Notes: generated by a model not told the origin, from the letters alone. A stretch of 64,000 bases of DNA from Ideonella_A intermedia_A (GCA_943370175.1 CALRPU020000016.1:1-64000), one strand, 5' to 3'; shown: positions 33,268 through 41,938, numbered from the stretch's first letter. Translations and numbers: made by a program.

Positions 33268-34910
33268 GACAGGGCCTCCAGCGCTGCCGGGCGCCAGCCG
33301 GCCGCGGCGTGGCCGACGGGCTTCAGCGTGGGCAGGCTCAGGCTCGCCTCGGTGCCGCGGCCGGGCTCGCTGCGCAGGTCGATCTGGCCGGCATGGGCAC
33401 GCACGATCGCCGCGGCGATCGGCAGGCCCAGGCCCGTCCCGTCGGGCCAATGGGCGCGGGCCTCGTCGCTGCGGAAACGGCGCTCGAACACCTGCGCCAG
33501 CGCGCTGGGGGTGATGCCAATGCCGTGGTCCTGCACCGACAGCTGCCAGGCGTTGCCGGCCGCGTTGACGGTGGCGCGCACTTTCACCGTGCCGCCGGGC
33601 CGGGAGTAGCGCACCGCGTTGTCCAGCAGCAGCGCAAACAGCTGACACAGGCGCTGCGCGTCGCCGCGCACCTGGGCCGGCGGGTCGTCGTGAAGGTCCA
33701 CGGTGATGCTCACCTCGCGCGCCTGGCCAATGGCCCGCGCCTGGCGCACCGCCCGCTGCAGCGCGTCGTTGGGCCGCACCGGCTCACGGTTCATGGCCAG
33801 CGCGTCGATGTCGTGGCGGGCCAGCGTCAGCAGGTCGTCGATGACGCTGCCGAGCTGGCGCGAGGCGTCGCCGATGCGTTGCAGCGCTTCGCGGTAGTCG
33901 TCGGCCGGCTTGGCTCGGCCGCGCAGGGCCACCTCGGCCTCGCCGCGGATCACGGTGGTGGGCGTGCGCAGCTCGTGGCTGATGTCGGCGAACAGCTGGC
34001 GACGCCGGGCGTCCAGCAGCTGCACGGTGTGCAGGGCCTGTTGCAGCTCGGCGGTGCGGGCGTCGACCAGGGCCTCCAGGCGCTGGCGCGCATCGGCCTC
34101 GCGGTGCCGGTGCTGACCCAGTTCGTGGGCCATCTGGTTGACGGTGTGCGCCAGTTGGCCAAATTCGTCGGCGCGCAGCGTGGGGATGCGGTGGTCCAGG
34201 TCGCCGCGGCCCAGGGCCTCGGCGCCGCTGCGCAGTTCGTCCAGCGGCCGGCGCAGGGCCTGCGCAAAGTACAGGGCCAGGGCTGCGGTGGCGACCACCA
34301 GGGCCAGTGTGGCGCCCAGGGCCAGGCCGCGGGCCAGGCTGAGCGAGCGGTCGGCGGCAGCGCGCTCGCGGGCCACGGCCACCTGTTCGCGCGCGATGCT
34401 TTCGGCGATCAAGGTGCGCAGTTCGCGGCCTTGGGACACGTCGAACGGGCGGCTCATGCGTTCCCAGGCGCCCAGCACGTCGCCGCCGGGCGCGGGCAGC
34501 GGCGCAGTGGTCAGGGCCTGCTGCAGGTCGAGCACGCTTTGTTCGAGCACGCGCAGCGACTCGCTGCGCTGCACGTTCTCCACCTGGCTGGCGGTGGTGT
34601 TGGCGTCCATCTGCTCGGCCAGCTTGGACAGCGCCAGCAGCCGGGCCATGGCGGCCGTCATGTCGGTGGACAAGCTGTCGCGCAGCTGCAAATCGGTGCT
34701 GCCGGCTTGCAGCAACGACTGCAGGTACCAGGTGCGCAAGCGCTGCTTGGCGTTCGACAGGTCGAGGAAGGAGGTCAGCACGTCGCTGGCGATGCGCCCG
34801 CGGTTGACCTGCGCGGTGGCCACGTCAACCGCCCACCAGGCCACCGCGCCTTGAACCAGCGCGGCCAGTGCCAAACTGCCGAGCGCGATCTGCAAGCGTT
34901 GTCGGAACAT
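33264..34910 (-). CDS. Membrane sensor histidine kinase
   Basis: A 548-residue kinase with a membrane helix at about 8-28, a long periplasmic helical region (29-194) of the four-helix-bundle type, a second helix at 195-217, a HAMP domain, a DHp domain with His312 (FADISHELRTP), and an ATPase domain with the N-box (LLLDNAVRYS) and GTGLGLPIA. The periplasmic helices lack a recognisable ligand pocket. It is the first gene of a two-gene operon with the response regulator, and the repeat array at 34942-34980 suggests autoregulation. Confidence 0.95.
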   Translation of the reverse strand: MFRQRLQIALGSLALAALVQGAVAWWAVDVATAQVNRGRIASDVLTSFLDLSNAKQRLRTWYLQSLLQAGSTDLQLRDSLSTDMTAAMARLLALSKLAEQMDANTTASQVENVQRSESLRVLEQSVLDLQQALTTAPLPAPGGDVLGAWERMSRPFDVSQGRELRTLIAESIAREQVAVARERAAADRSLSLARGLALGATLALVVATAALALYFAQALRRPLDELRSGAEALGRGDLDHRIPTLRADEFGQLAHTVNQMAHELGQHRHREADARQRLEALVDARTAELQQALHTVQLLDARRRQLFADISHELRTPTTVIRGEAEVALRGRAKPADDYREALQRIGDASRQLGSVIDDLLTLARHDIDALAMNREPVRPNDALQRAVRQARAIGQAREVSITVDLHDDPPAQVRGDAQRLCQLFALLLDNAVRYSRPGGTVKVRATVNAAGNAWQLSVQDHGIGITPSALAQVFERRFRSDEARAHWPDGTGLGLPIAAAIVRAHAGQIDLRSEPGRGTEASLSLPTLKPVGHAAAGWRPAALEALS

Positions 34911-34941
34911 GCGCCATTGTGCTCAGCGACGGGCCGGGCGG

Positions 34942-34980
34942 ATGAACCGAAGATGAACGGGCCATGAACGCCGGGTGACC
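34942..34980 (-). promoter_or_regulatory. Four-unit 11-bp direct-repeat array upstream of the two-component operon
   Basis: On the minus strand three GTTCAT hexamers and one degenerate copy (GGTCAC) are spaced exactly 11 bp apart; on the plus strand they appear as ATGAAC at 34942, 34953 and 34964 and GTGACC at 34975. The array lies 32-70 bp upstream of the kinase start. It matches the array at 31820-31863 in unit, spacing and copy number, supporting autoregulation and a shared regulon. Confidence 0.75.
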
Positions 34981-35077
34981 GCGCCGCCGCCCTGCGCCGA
35001 TCCCGGCCCGGCCGGGCCGCCATGCAAAAGCGCCGCCACCCCGGCACACTCCAGGTCCTGCCGGCCCACTGCCCACC

Positions 35078-36673
35078 ATGCCCCGCTTCAATTTCGAACA
35101 CACCTATGCCCGCGACGTGCCAGGCACCTACGCCCCGGCCCAACCCGCGCCCGCGCGCGCGCCGCGGCTGCTGTACCTGAACGAGCCGTTGGCCGACGAG
35201 CTGCGGCTGGATGTCGCCACCTTGCAGGGTCCGTCGGGCGCAGCGCTGTGGGCGGGCAACACCCTGCCCGACGATGCCCAGCCGATCGCCCAGGCCTACG
35301 CCGGCCACCAATTCGGGCACTTCTCGCCGCGGCTGGGCGACGGGCGGGCGCTGCTGCTGGGCGAGGTGATCGACCGCCATGGCCGGCGCCGCGACATCGC
35401 CTTCAAAGGCTCGGGCCGCACGCCGTTCTCGCGCGGGGGCGACGGCCGCGCCGCCGTCGGCCCGATGCTGCGCGAGGTGCTGATCGGCGAGGCCATGCAC
35501 GCGCTGGGCATCCCGACCACCCGCGCGCTGGCCGTGGCGGCCACGGGCGAGGTGGTCGTGCGTGAGCGGCCCATGCCCGGCGCCGTGCTGACCCGCGTGG
35601 CGGCCAGCCACTTGCGCGTGGGCAGCTTCCAGTACCTGGCCGCGCAAGGCGACCTCGTGCGCTTGCGTCAGTTGGTGGACCATGCCGTCGCCCGCCACGA
35701 CCCGGCGCTGCTCGACACCGCTGGCCCGGCCCGTTGTCTGGGCCTGTTGCGCGCGGTGGCCGACCGCCAAGCGGTGCTGCTGGCGCAGTGGCTGAACGTC
35801 GGCTTCATCCATGGCGTGATGAACACCGACAACATGACCATTTCCGGCGAGACCATCGATTACGGTCCCTGCGCCTTCATGGAAGCCTACGACCCCGCTG
35901 CCGTCTTCAGCAGCATCGACCACGGCGGACGCTACGCCTACGCCAATCAGCCGCTGATCGCGCGGTGGAACCTGGCGCGGCTGGCCGAGGCGCTGATGCC
36001 GCTGATGGCAGCGTCCGACGATGAAGCGGCCATCGAGGCCGCGGTGGCGCAGGCCACGGCGGTGATCGACGATTTCGTGCCCACGCACGCCCGGGCCTTG
36101 CTGCGCGGCCAGCGCGCCAAGCTGGGCTTGAGCACGCCGCCCGCGTCTGCCGCGTCTGCCGCGTCTGACCTCGACGCGCCCGACGACGTGCACGCCGAAG
36201 GCGACACCGCGCTGGTGGCCGACTGGCTGGCGATGCTGCAGCAGCAGTCTGTGGACTTCACGCTGGCCTGGCGCCGCCTGGCCGACGCCGCCGAGGGCCA
36301 GGCCGAGCCGCTGCGCGACCAGTTTGCCGACCGGGCCGCGCTGGACGGCTGGCTCGACCGCTGGCGCGCCCGGCTGGCCCTCGACGATGCCGCGCAAGCG
36401 GCGTCTGGCACCGCACCGCACTCCGCGCACCGTGCTGCGCCCTCGGCGGACCGCGCTGCGCGCATGCGCCGAGCCAGCCCCTGGATCATTCCGCGCAACC
36501 ACCTGGTGGAAGCGGCCCTGGCCGCCGCCACCAACGACGACGACCTCGCCCCGTTCCAGCGCCTGCTCGGCGCCCTGGCCCAGCCCTTCGACGAACGCCC
36601 CGCCTTCGCCGACTTTGCCGAACCGGCACCGCACGCGGTCACCGCGGCTTACCAAACCTTTTGCGGCACCTGA
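35078..36673 (+). CDS. selO: SelO/YdiU protein adenylyltransferase
   Basis: A 531-residue pseudokinase-fold enzyme that transfers AMP from ATP to Ser/Thr/Tyr of target proteins, linked to oxidative-stress control. The signatures YAGHQFGHFSPRLGDGRA near residue 70, the FKGSGRTPFSRGGDGRA region near 109, and MNTDNMTISGETIDYGPC near 248-265 (catalytic Asp and metal Asp) are intact. It ends in FCGT, with the Cys near the C-terminus typical of the family. Two Ala/Ser-rich inserts (about residues 350-358, from a 9-bp tandem repeat, and 445-465) are not part of the core. Confidence 0.95.
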   Translation: MPRFNFEHTYARDVPGTYAPAQPAPARAPRLLYLNEPLADELRLDVATLQGPSGAALWAGNTLPDDAQPIAQAYAGHQFGHFSPRLGDGRALLLGEVIDRHGRRRDIAFKGSGRTPFSRGGDGRAAVGPMLREVLIGEAMHALGIPTTRALAVAATGEVVVRERPMPGAVLTRVAASHLRVGSFQYLAAQGDLVRLRQLVDHAVARHDPALLDTAGPARCLGLLRAVADRQAVLLAQWLNVGFIHGVMNTDNMTISGETIDYGPCAFMEAYDPAAVFSSIDHGGRYAYANQPLIARWNLARLAEALMPLMAASDDEAAIEAAVAQATAVIDDFVPTHARALLRGQRAKLGLSTPPASAASAASDLDAPDDVHAEGDTALVADWLAMLQQQSVDFTLAWRRLADAAEGQAEPLRDQFADRAALDGWLDRWRARLALDDAAQAASGTAPHSAHRAAPSADRAARMRRASPWIIPRNHLVEAALAAATNDDDLAPFQRLLGALAQPFDERPAFADFAEPAPHAVTAAYQTFCGT

Positions 36674-36909
36674 GGCGCGGGGGCGCACCACCGTGGCAGC
36701 GACCCGCGCGCCGCTGCCACGGGCCAACGACAGGGGGTGAACGGCGTGGCCACGCGCGCTTGGCCGGCCCATCGCCAGCGTCCGAGTCGGCGCGTTGGGC
36801 GTGCTGCGCATGCCGCCATTGCGGATGTCGCCACAGCGCTTCCGATGTCGGTGCAGGGTCCGACGCGGTGGCCACAGGATCGTGGCATCGTCACTGCCCG
36901 AGACCGCTC

Positions 36910-37329
36910 ATGGCCTTTCCTTGCTCTGGCTGCGGCCTGTGCTGCGGGTCCATCCGCAACGGTTTGGCCCGGGCGGATGACTTTCGGGGGCACCCGCTGT
37001 TGCACGACGCGCTGCTGAACTTTCCCTTCGAGGTCACGGCCGACGGCGCTTGCAGCCAATACCGGGACCGGCGGTGTGCGGTCTATCCCGACCGACCGCT
37101 CATCTGCCGCGTGGACCGTGTTGCCGAGGCCATTGGCGCCGACCTGGCGCGGTGGTACGACATCAATGCCCAAGGCTGCAACCACCTCATCCGCGAAGCC
37201 GGCTTGCCCGAGACTTACCTGGTGCACGTTCATCCGCCCCATGGCGACGGACCCGACTCACCACGCGCGGACCAAGGCGTCACCCCAGCGCGCGGTGACC
37301 CGCCCGCCGCCGCCGGGTCGCCGCGCTAG
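36910..37329 (+). CDS. YkgJ-family Cys-cluster protein
   Basis: A 139-residue protein with an N-terminal cysteine cluster (CSGCGLCC, residues 5-12) and further cysteines (CSQYRDRRC, ICR, GCN), the pattern of YkgJ-family zinc- or iron-chelating proteins of unknown function. The last 35 residues are disordered. The start at 36910 puts the Cys cluster at the N-terminus as in relatives. Its TAG overlaps the convergent GntR stop inside the palindrome GCTAGC. The 236 bp before it hold no recognisable gene or motif. Confidence 0.82.
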   Translation: MAFPCSGCGLCCGSIRNGLARADDFRGHPLLHDALLNFPFEVTADGACSQYRDRRCAVYPDRPLICRVDRVAEAIGADLARWYDINAQGCNHLIREAGLPETYLVHVHPPHGDGPDSPRADQGVTPARGDPPAAAGSPR

Positions 37330-38051
37330 CGGGTCACCAAGCTGCGCTGTCGGCGTTCGCGGCTGTTGCCCAAATGGGTGCGCATGGCGGCCCGGGCGGC
37401 GTCGGGGTCGCCGGCGGCGACCGCGTCGAGGATGGCGTGGTGTTCTGCGTTGACACGCCGCAGGAACGCCTGCCGCTGGGCCAGCGCGCCCGATGAACCG
37501 TCCAGCCGCGCCCGCGGGATCACCTGGCTGCCCAAGGTGCTCAGCAGTTGCGCGAAGTGGGCGTTGTGCGTGGCCCGGGCGATTTCCAGGTGAAACAGAA
37601 AGTCGGGCGCGACGGCGTCGTCGCCGCGCTCAATGGCGCCGTCCATCTGCGCCAGCGCCCCGCGCATGGCTTGCAACTGAGCCGCAGTGCGGCGCGTGGC
37701 GGCCAGCGCGGCGGCCTCGGTCTCCACACCAATGCGCAACTCCAGCAGCGCGATGACCTCCTGCAGCGTGCCCAGCTGCGCGGGCGCAATGCGGAATGCC
37801 GTGTCGTCGATGCGCTCGGCCACGAAGGTGCCCACGCCATGCCGCGTGTGCACCAGGCCTGCGGCCTGCAGGCGAGAAATGGCCTCGCGCACCACGGTGC
37901 GGCTCACGCCGTACTCGTTCATCACAGCCGCCTCGGTGGGCAGTTTTTCACCGGCTGGCCAGCGCCCGTCGCGGATGCGGGCCTCCATCGCCGCCACCAG
38001 CTCCTGGGCCAGCGTTCGCGAGCGGTGGCGGGGAAGGGTCAGCTCCGTCAT
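37326..38051 (-). CDS. GntR-family regulator (FadR/FCD subgroup)
   Basis: A 241-residue repressor with a FadR-type winged helix (EKLPTEAAVMNEYGVSRTVVREAISRL near residues 35-60) and a C-terminal FCD helical domain with conserved metal-binding His positions (FLFHLEIARATHN, then AEHHAILDAV). The start at 38051 is the second in-frame ATG; it lacks a strong ribosome site. No catabolic genes are directly beside it, so the regulon is not evident. A G-rich tract at 38076-38102 lies just upstream. Confidence 0.87.
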   Translation of the reverse strand: MTELTLPRHRSRTLAQELVAAMEARIRDGRWPAGEKLPTEAAVMNEYGVSRTVVREAISRLQAAGLVHTRHGVGTFVAERIDDTAFRIAPAQLGTLQEVIALLELRIGVETEAAALAATRRTAAQLQAMRGALAQMDGAIERGDDAVAPDFLFHLEIARATHNAHFAQLLSTLGSQVIPRARLDGSSGALAQRQAFLRRVNAEHHAILDAVAAGDPDAARAAMRTHLGNSRERRQRSLVTR

Positions 38052-38288
38052 GGGCGGTCGGGGTCGCAAGGACCAGGGGGCGAAAGGGCGAGGGGCGAGG
38101 GGCGAGCGCTGAAGTCATCATACAACCGAGGGTTGCGCGCCCCCGGGCGCGCCGCGGCGATTGCCCGGTGACATCGGCCTGCGGCCTGGGGTGCGTCACC
38201 GTCTGTCACCCATTCGGGGGGCTTGGGCTTGTGTCGTGGTGTGTTGCGGCGCAGCATCCCCCGAACGTTCTTGTCTTGAGGGGTTCCA

Positions 38289-38429
38289 TTGAAGCTCGGT
38301 CAATGCCAATGCGGTCGGGCGCACCTGATGGCCGTCAAACGCCCATGGTGGGCCAAACTGCTGTTTCCCAGTCGCAAGCGCTACAAGTGCTTGAAGTGTG
38401 GACTTGATCAACTGCAAACCCGTTTCTGA
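38289..38429 (+). CDS. 46-residue zinc-ribbon-like small protein
   Basis: A short ORF starting with TTG, preceded by a GAGGGG ribosome site 7 bp upstream; an in-frame stop lies just before it, so no earlier start exists. The product has two Cys pairs, CQC at residues 6-8 and CLKC at 34-37, separated by a basic, Trp-containing middle (KRPWWAKLLFPSRKRYK), the layout of a small zinc ribbon. The region is less GC-rich than its neighbours. No function can be assigned. It sits between the GntR gene and the OmpA-like gene. Confidence 0.5.
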   Translation: MKLGQCQCGRAHLMAVKRPWWAKLLFPSRKRYKCLKCGLDQLQTRF

Positions 38430-38539
38430 CCCGTCGGCGCCGCCAGCGTGAAATGCGCACTGCCCAACCGCGGGCGGGGGTCGACCAGGCCCCGAACGGC
38501 CGCATAAACTTCGTTGCGTTCTGTCACGAGGGGTCTGCC

Positions 38540-39139
38540 ATGCGATCGATTTGTCGTTGGTGCCGCGGCCACCTGCTGGCCGCCGGGGTGGTGCTGCTGG
38601 GGCTGGTGGGGGTGGTGCCGGGCCAGGCCCAGCCGGCTGCGGGCGATGCCGCGAAGGCCGCGCCGGTGATCAGCGGCCAGCAGCTCAATGAAAGTCGGCT
38701 GGTCGACGCGCTGGCCATTCCCGATCCCGCCGCACCGCCCGGCGAGACCCGGGGTTTCCGCCCGGCGCGCTCCGGCGAGGCCCCCAAGCGCTATGAACAA
38801 GGCAAGGCCAGCCTGCTGGTGACCTTCAACACCGCCTCGGTCGAGCCCACACCGGAGTCCATGGCCGTGCTGGACACGCTGGCGCGCGCCATGCAGTCGG
38901 ACACCTTGGCGGGCGTGTCCTTCCGCATCGAAGGCCATGCCGATGCCCGCGGCAACCCGGGCGACAACCTCAACTTGTCGCAGGCCCGCGCCGACGCGGT
39001 GGCCCGCTACCTGGCCACGCGTCACGGCATCGTCGCCGACCGCCTGAAGCCGGTGGGCAAGGGCGCGAGCGAGCCGATGAACACCGCGCGCGTCGACGCC
39101 CCGGAAAACCGCCGCGTGACCATCGTCAGCTTCCGCTGA
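38540..39139 (+). CDS. OmpA-family protein
   Basis: A 199-residue exported protein with a signal peptide (hydrophobic core LLAAGVVLLGLVGVV, cleavage near AQA at residue 33) and a C-terminal OmpA peptidoglycan-binding domain from about 90 (FRIEGHADARGNPGDNLNLS, then ARADAVARYL). It probably tethers to the cell wall from the periplasm or outer membrane. The segment between signal and domain is short and polar, with no beta barrel. The start at 38540 has a GAGGGG site; an upstream ATG at 38453 would disrupt the signal peptide. Confidence 0.9.
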   Translation: MRSICRWCRGHLLAAGVVLLGLVGVVPGQAQPAAGDAAKAAPVISGQQLNESRLVDALAIPDPAAPPGETRGFRPARSGEAPKRYEQGKASLLVTFNTASVEPTPESMAVLDTLARAMQSDTLAGVSFRIEGHADARGNPGDNLNLSQARADAVARYLATRHGIVADRLKPVGKGASEPMNTARVDAPENRRVTIVSFR

Positions 39140-39158
39140 GCGCGGGCGCTGTCTGACC

Positions 39159-39845
39159 ATGGTCTCGACCCGACTCGACGGCAAGCGCGTGCTGCTCACG
39201 CAGTGCGAGGATTTCATGGGCCCGGCCCTCACCGAGGTGTTCCAGCGGCTGGGGGCCACCGTCATCGGCGATGCCCGCCCGCTGGCCCATGAGCCCTTGC
39301 TGCCCCAGGCCATCGTGGACGCCGCCGGGCCGGTGGACGTGCTGCTGCTGCACCTGGCCTGGCCCGCGCCCAGCACGCCGGCCGCAGACATCCGCGACGC
39401 CGAATGGCGCGAGGGCTTTGCTCACCTCGTGGATCCGATGCCGCGCCTGGTGGCCAGCGTGCTGCCGCAGATGGTCGCGCGCGGCCAGGGTCGCATCCTG
39501 TTGATGGGCAGCGCGGGCGCGCTGCGCGGCCAGAAGCGCACCGGCACCTACAGCGCGGCGCGTGGCGCGCAACTGGCCTATGTGCAATCGGTGGGGCTGG
39601 AGTTGGCGCCGTTGGGCGTGCAGTTCAACGCGATCGCGCAGAACTTTGTGGACAACCCAACCTACTACGGACCGCAAGTGCAAGCCAACCCACGCTTTCA
39701 GGAGCGTCTGAAGCGCGAGGTGCCGCTGGGCCGCCTGGTCAGTGCCGAGGAGGACGCGAGCTTCGCGGCCTACCTGTGCAGTGACGCCGCCGCGTGTTTT
39801 GTCGGGCAGGTGTTCCCGGTCAGTGGCGGCTGGGCCCACCGTTGA
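39159..39845 (+). CDS. Probable halohydrin dehalogenase (SDR-related)
   Basis: A 228-residue protein of the short-chain-dehydrogenase fold with both signatures reported to define halohydrin dehalogenases. T-x4-F-x-G (Thr14, Phe19, Gly21) replaces the glycine-rich cofactor motif, and S-x12-Y-x3-R (Ser118, Tyr131, Arg135) replaces the Ser-Tyr-Lys triad. Such enzymes are cofactor-independent and interconvert vicinal haloalcohols with epoxides plus halide, also opening epoxides with cyanide, azide or nitrite. The later region (AIAQNFVDNPTYYGP, then GQVFPVSGGW) also resembles HheC. It stands 19 bp after the OmpA-like gene. The natural substrate is unknown. Confidence 0.82.
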   Translation: MVSTRLDGKRVLLTQCEDFMGPALTEVFQRLGATVIGDARPLAHEPLLPQAIVDAAGPVDVLLLHLAWPAPSTPAADIRDAEWREGFAHLVDPMPRLVASVLPQMVARGQGRILLMGSAGALRGQKRTGTYSAARGAQLAYVQSVGLELAPLGVQFNAIAQNFVDNPTYYGPQVQANPRFQERLKREVPLGRLVSAEEDASFAAYLCSDAAACFVGQVFPVSGGWAHR

Positions 39846-39874
39846 CCGCGGCCGGTGGCCGCAGCCCGGTGGGG

Positions 39875-39898
39875 CGGTGCGGCGACGTCGCCGCACCG
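39875..39898. terminator. 24-bp perfect palindrome between convergent genes
   Basis: Two 12-bp arms (39875-39886 and 39887-39898; CGGTGCGGCGAC and its complement) meet without a spacer between the dehalogenase-like gene and the HU gene, which converge here. It can form a strong hairpin from either strand and may act as a bidirectional terminator or mRNA end protector. No U-tract follows on either side, so intrinsic termination is uncertain. Confidence 0.45.
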
Positions 39899-39905
39899 GG
39901 GGGCT

Positions 39906-40301
39906 TCAGAGGGCCGCGTCCTTCAGCTTCTTCAGCGCGCGCAGCTTGATCTTCACGCTGGCGGGCTTGGCGGCGAAGGTGCGTTCTTGCTTCGTGAAGG
40001 GGTCGATGCCGACGCGCTTCTTCTTGGCCGGCACGTTGACCACGCCCACCTTGAACAGGCCGGGCATCGTGAACTCGCCCGCGCCCTTCTTGTGAACCGA
40101 GGCCAGCACCGTGCTTTCCAGCGCGGCGAGCACGGCCTTGACGGTCTTGGCTTCGACGCCCGAGGTTTCGGCGACGTGGGCCACCAGACCGGTCTTGTTG
40201 AGCACGGTCTTCAGGGGCTTGAGCGGCGCGGGCGCGGCCTTGGCGGCGGTCTTGGCCGGGGCGGCGGACTTGGTGGGGGCGGACTTCTTGGCTGTGGGCA
40301 T
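39906..40301 (-). CDS. HU-family DNA-binding protein with basic tail
   Basis: A 131-residue nucleoid protein. Residues about 30-130 match the HU/IHF fold (LVAHVAETSGVEAKTVKAVL, then GEFTMPGLFKV and the beta-arm KKKRVGIDPFTKQ). The first 28 residues are a Lys/Ala/Pro-rich tail similar to eukaryotic H1-like tails, seen in some betaproteobacterial HU variants and expected to add non-specific DNA contacts. The arm Arg and Pro positions are partly conserved. It is encoded alone. Confidence 0.9.
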   Translation of the reverse strand: MPTAKKSAPTKSAAPAKTAAKAAPAPLKPLKTVLNKTGLVAHVAETSGVEAKTVKAVLAALESTVLASVHKKGAGEFTMPGLFKVGVVNVPAKKKRVGIDPFTKQERTFAAKPASVKIKLRALKKLKDAAL

Positions 40302-40426
40302 GTCGTGTTGAATAGGGGTTCAGTGATGACGCGCCAGGTCAGCGCGTTGCCCGGATTCTAGGCAAGCGCGCCACTGGCCCCCGCGGCGCGCCTTGGCCAG
40401 TCGGCCCATCGGCCCGGCCTGGCGCC

Positions 40427-41938
40427 TCAAGCCGCCGTGAAATTGCCATGAAAGCCCAGCGGCAGCACGCATGGCAGCGTGGCCTCGGCGATGGGCCCGT
40501 CCTCCACATGGGCGGCGTCCAGCAGGTTCAACACGGTGGCCTGGCGGCGGGCGTCGAAGGTGGTGCCCAGCAGCCACGCGTCCAGCTCGCCGGTCTTGCC
40601 GGGCTTGGGGATCAGCACGTGCTCTTCGGCCACGGCGTGGTCGCCGTAGTCGTGGCGGCGGGTGCGGCCGCTGGCCAGGTCCAGCACCTGCACACCGTGC
40701 AGCAGGCCGCTGCTGCGCTGGCCGATGTCGCGCCAGCTCGCCGCGGTGACGAGGTGCCGGCTGCGCAGGCCGATGCGACGCGGGTCCATGCGTGGAAATT
40801 CCATGGCCCCGGGCAACTCGCGGACGGTGGCGCGCCCGGTGCCCATGTCCAGCGTGGCCACCTGCAGGCCCACGCGGGAGGTGGCCGGCTGCCGGCCGGC
40901 CATCAGGTCGACCGCGCCCTGGTCCAGAAAGCGCGCGTCGGCCGAGGCCACGAAGCTCAGCTCGATGCGGCCGTCTCCGGCGTCGAAGGCATGGCCGACG
41001 TGGAACACCATCTGCGCCGGCAGCTCGAACACGCGGCGCCGGGCGATGTCGTTCTTGTCCATCACCAGCACCCGCAGTGGTTCGCCGGGCTGCAGCGCGA
41101 AGCGGCGCGGGCCGTCGCCCTGCACCGGCCGCATGATGTCCAGCGTGACGGGCGGCAGCGGCACCACGAGGTGGCGTTCGGTGACCGCCATGTCGTGCAC
41201 CATGCCCCCTGGGAACGGCGACGGCCCCACCTGCACGCGGGCCAGCGCACCCTGCGGGTCGATGTGCCAGGCCACGATCAATGGGCCCGAGGTGCCGATG
41301 TTCCACAGGTGCCCCTGGGGATCGACCTTGGGGTGGGCAGAAAACGGCACCTGCTGCAGGTCCTTGCCCCAGGTCACGGGGCCTTGGGTGGACAGGTCGG
41401 CCGGGTCCATCGCGTAGGCCGACCCGCCTTCCCACAGGGCCAGCACGCGGCCGGCGTGCTCGATGGCGTTGGTGTTGGCCACGTTGAAGGCGTCCGGCCC
41501 GTTGGCCGGCGGGCCACCGTCGATCTGCGTGCCCAGGGCCGACATCACGAAGCGCCCGGCCTGCTGTTCGAGCTGCAGCTTGCGGGTGCGCACCAGGCGG
41601 CCGCGGTGCACCACCCGGCCGTCGCCAAGGCGGAATTGCTGCACCATGCCGTCGCCGTCGAACCAGTGGTGGTAGCGCTCACCGGCCCGCTCGAACAGGG
41701 CGGGCCCGTTGCGGTAAAAGCGCCCCCGCAGCGCATCGGGCCAGCGGCCGCGCAGTGCCAAGGGCCCGCTGTCGAGGTCGCCGGTGGCGTCGCTCACGCC
41801 ACGGAATGGCGTGAGCAGCGGCTGGTCGGCCACGTTGCGCGCAAACACCGCAGCCGAGGCGGGCTTGGCGTGGACGGACGGGGCCAGGCTGGCGGCGAGG
41901 CCGGCGGCGCTGGCAAGGATCAGTGAGCGGCGTTGCAT
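40427..41938 (-). CDS. Exported carotenoid/stilbene cleavage oxygenase
   Basis: A 503-residue member of the carotenoid oxygenase (RPE65-type) family, non-heme iron enzymes that split C=C bonds in carotenoids or lignin-derived stilbenes. The four iron-binding histidines are visible: His202 (FSAHPKVDP), His248 (GMVHDMAVT), His313 (MVFHVGHAFD) and His497 (GFHGNF). The N-terminus MQRRSLILASAAGLAAS looks like a Tat-type signal, which suggests a periplasmic enzyme. It follows a DUF2141 gene on the same strand after 98 bp. The substrate is unknown; no carotenoid genes are nearby. Confidence 0.92.
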   Translation of the reverse strand: MQRRSLILASAAGLAASLAPSVHAKPASAAVFARNVADQPLLTPFRGVSDATGDLDSGPLALRGRWPDALRGRFYRNGPALFERAGERYHHWFDGDGMVQQFRLGDGRVVHRGRLVRTRKLQLEQQAGRFVMSALGTQIDGGPPANGPDAFNVANTNAIEHAGRVLALWEGGSAYAMDPADLSTQGPVTWGKDLQQVPFSAHPKVDPQGHLWNIGTSGPLIVAWHIDPQGALARVQVGPSPFPGGMVHDMAVTERHLVVPLPPVTLDIMRPVQGDGPRRFALQPGEPLRVLVMDKNDIARRRVFELPAQMVFHVGHAFDAGDGRIELSFVASADARFLDQGAVDLMAGRQPATSRVGLQVATLDMGTGRATVRELPGAMEFPRMDPRRIGLRSRHLVTAASWRDIGQRSSGLLHGVQVLDLASGRTRRHDYGDHAVAEEHVLIPKPGKTGELDAWLLGTTFDARRQATVLNLLDAAHVEDGPIAEATLPCVLPLGFHGNFTAA

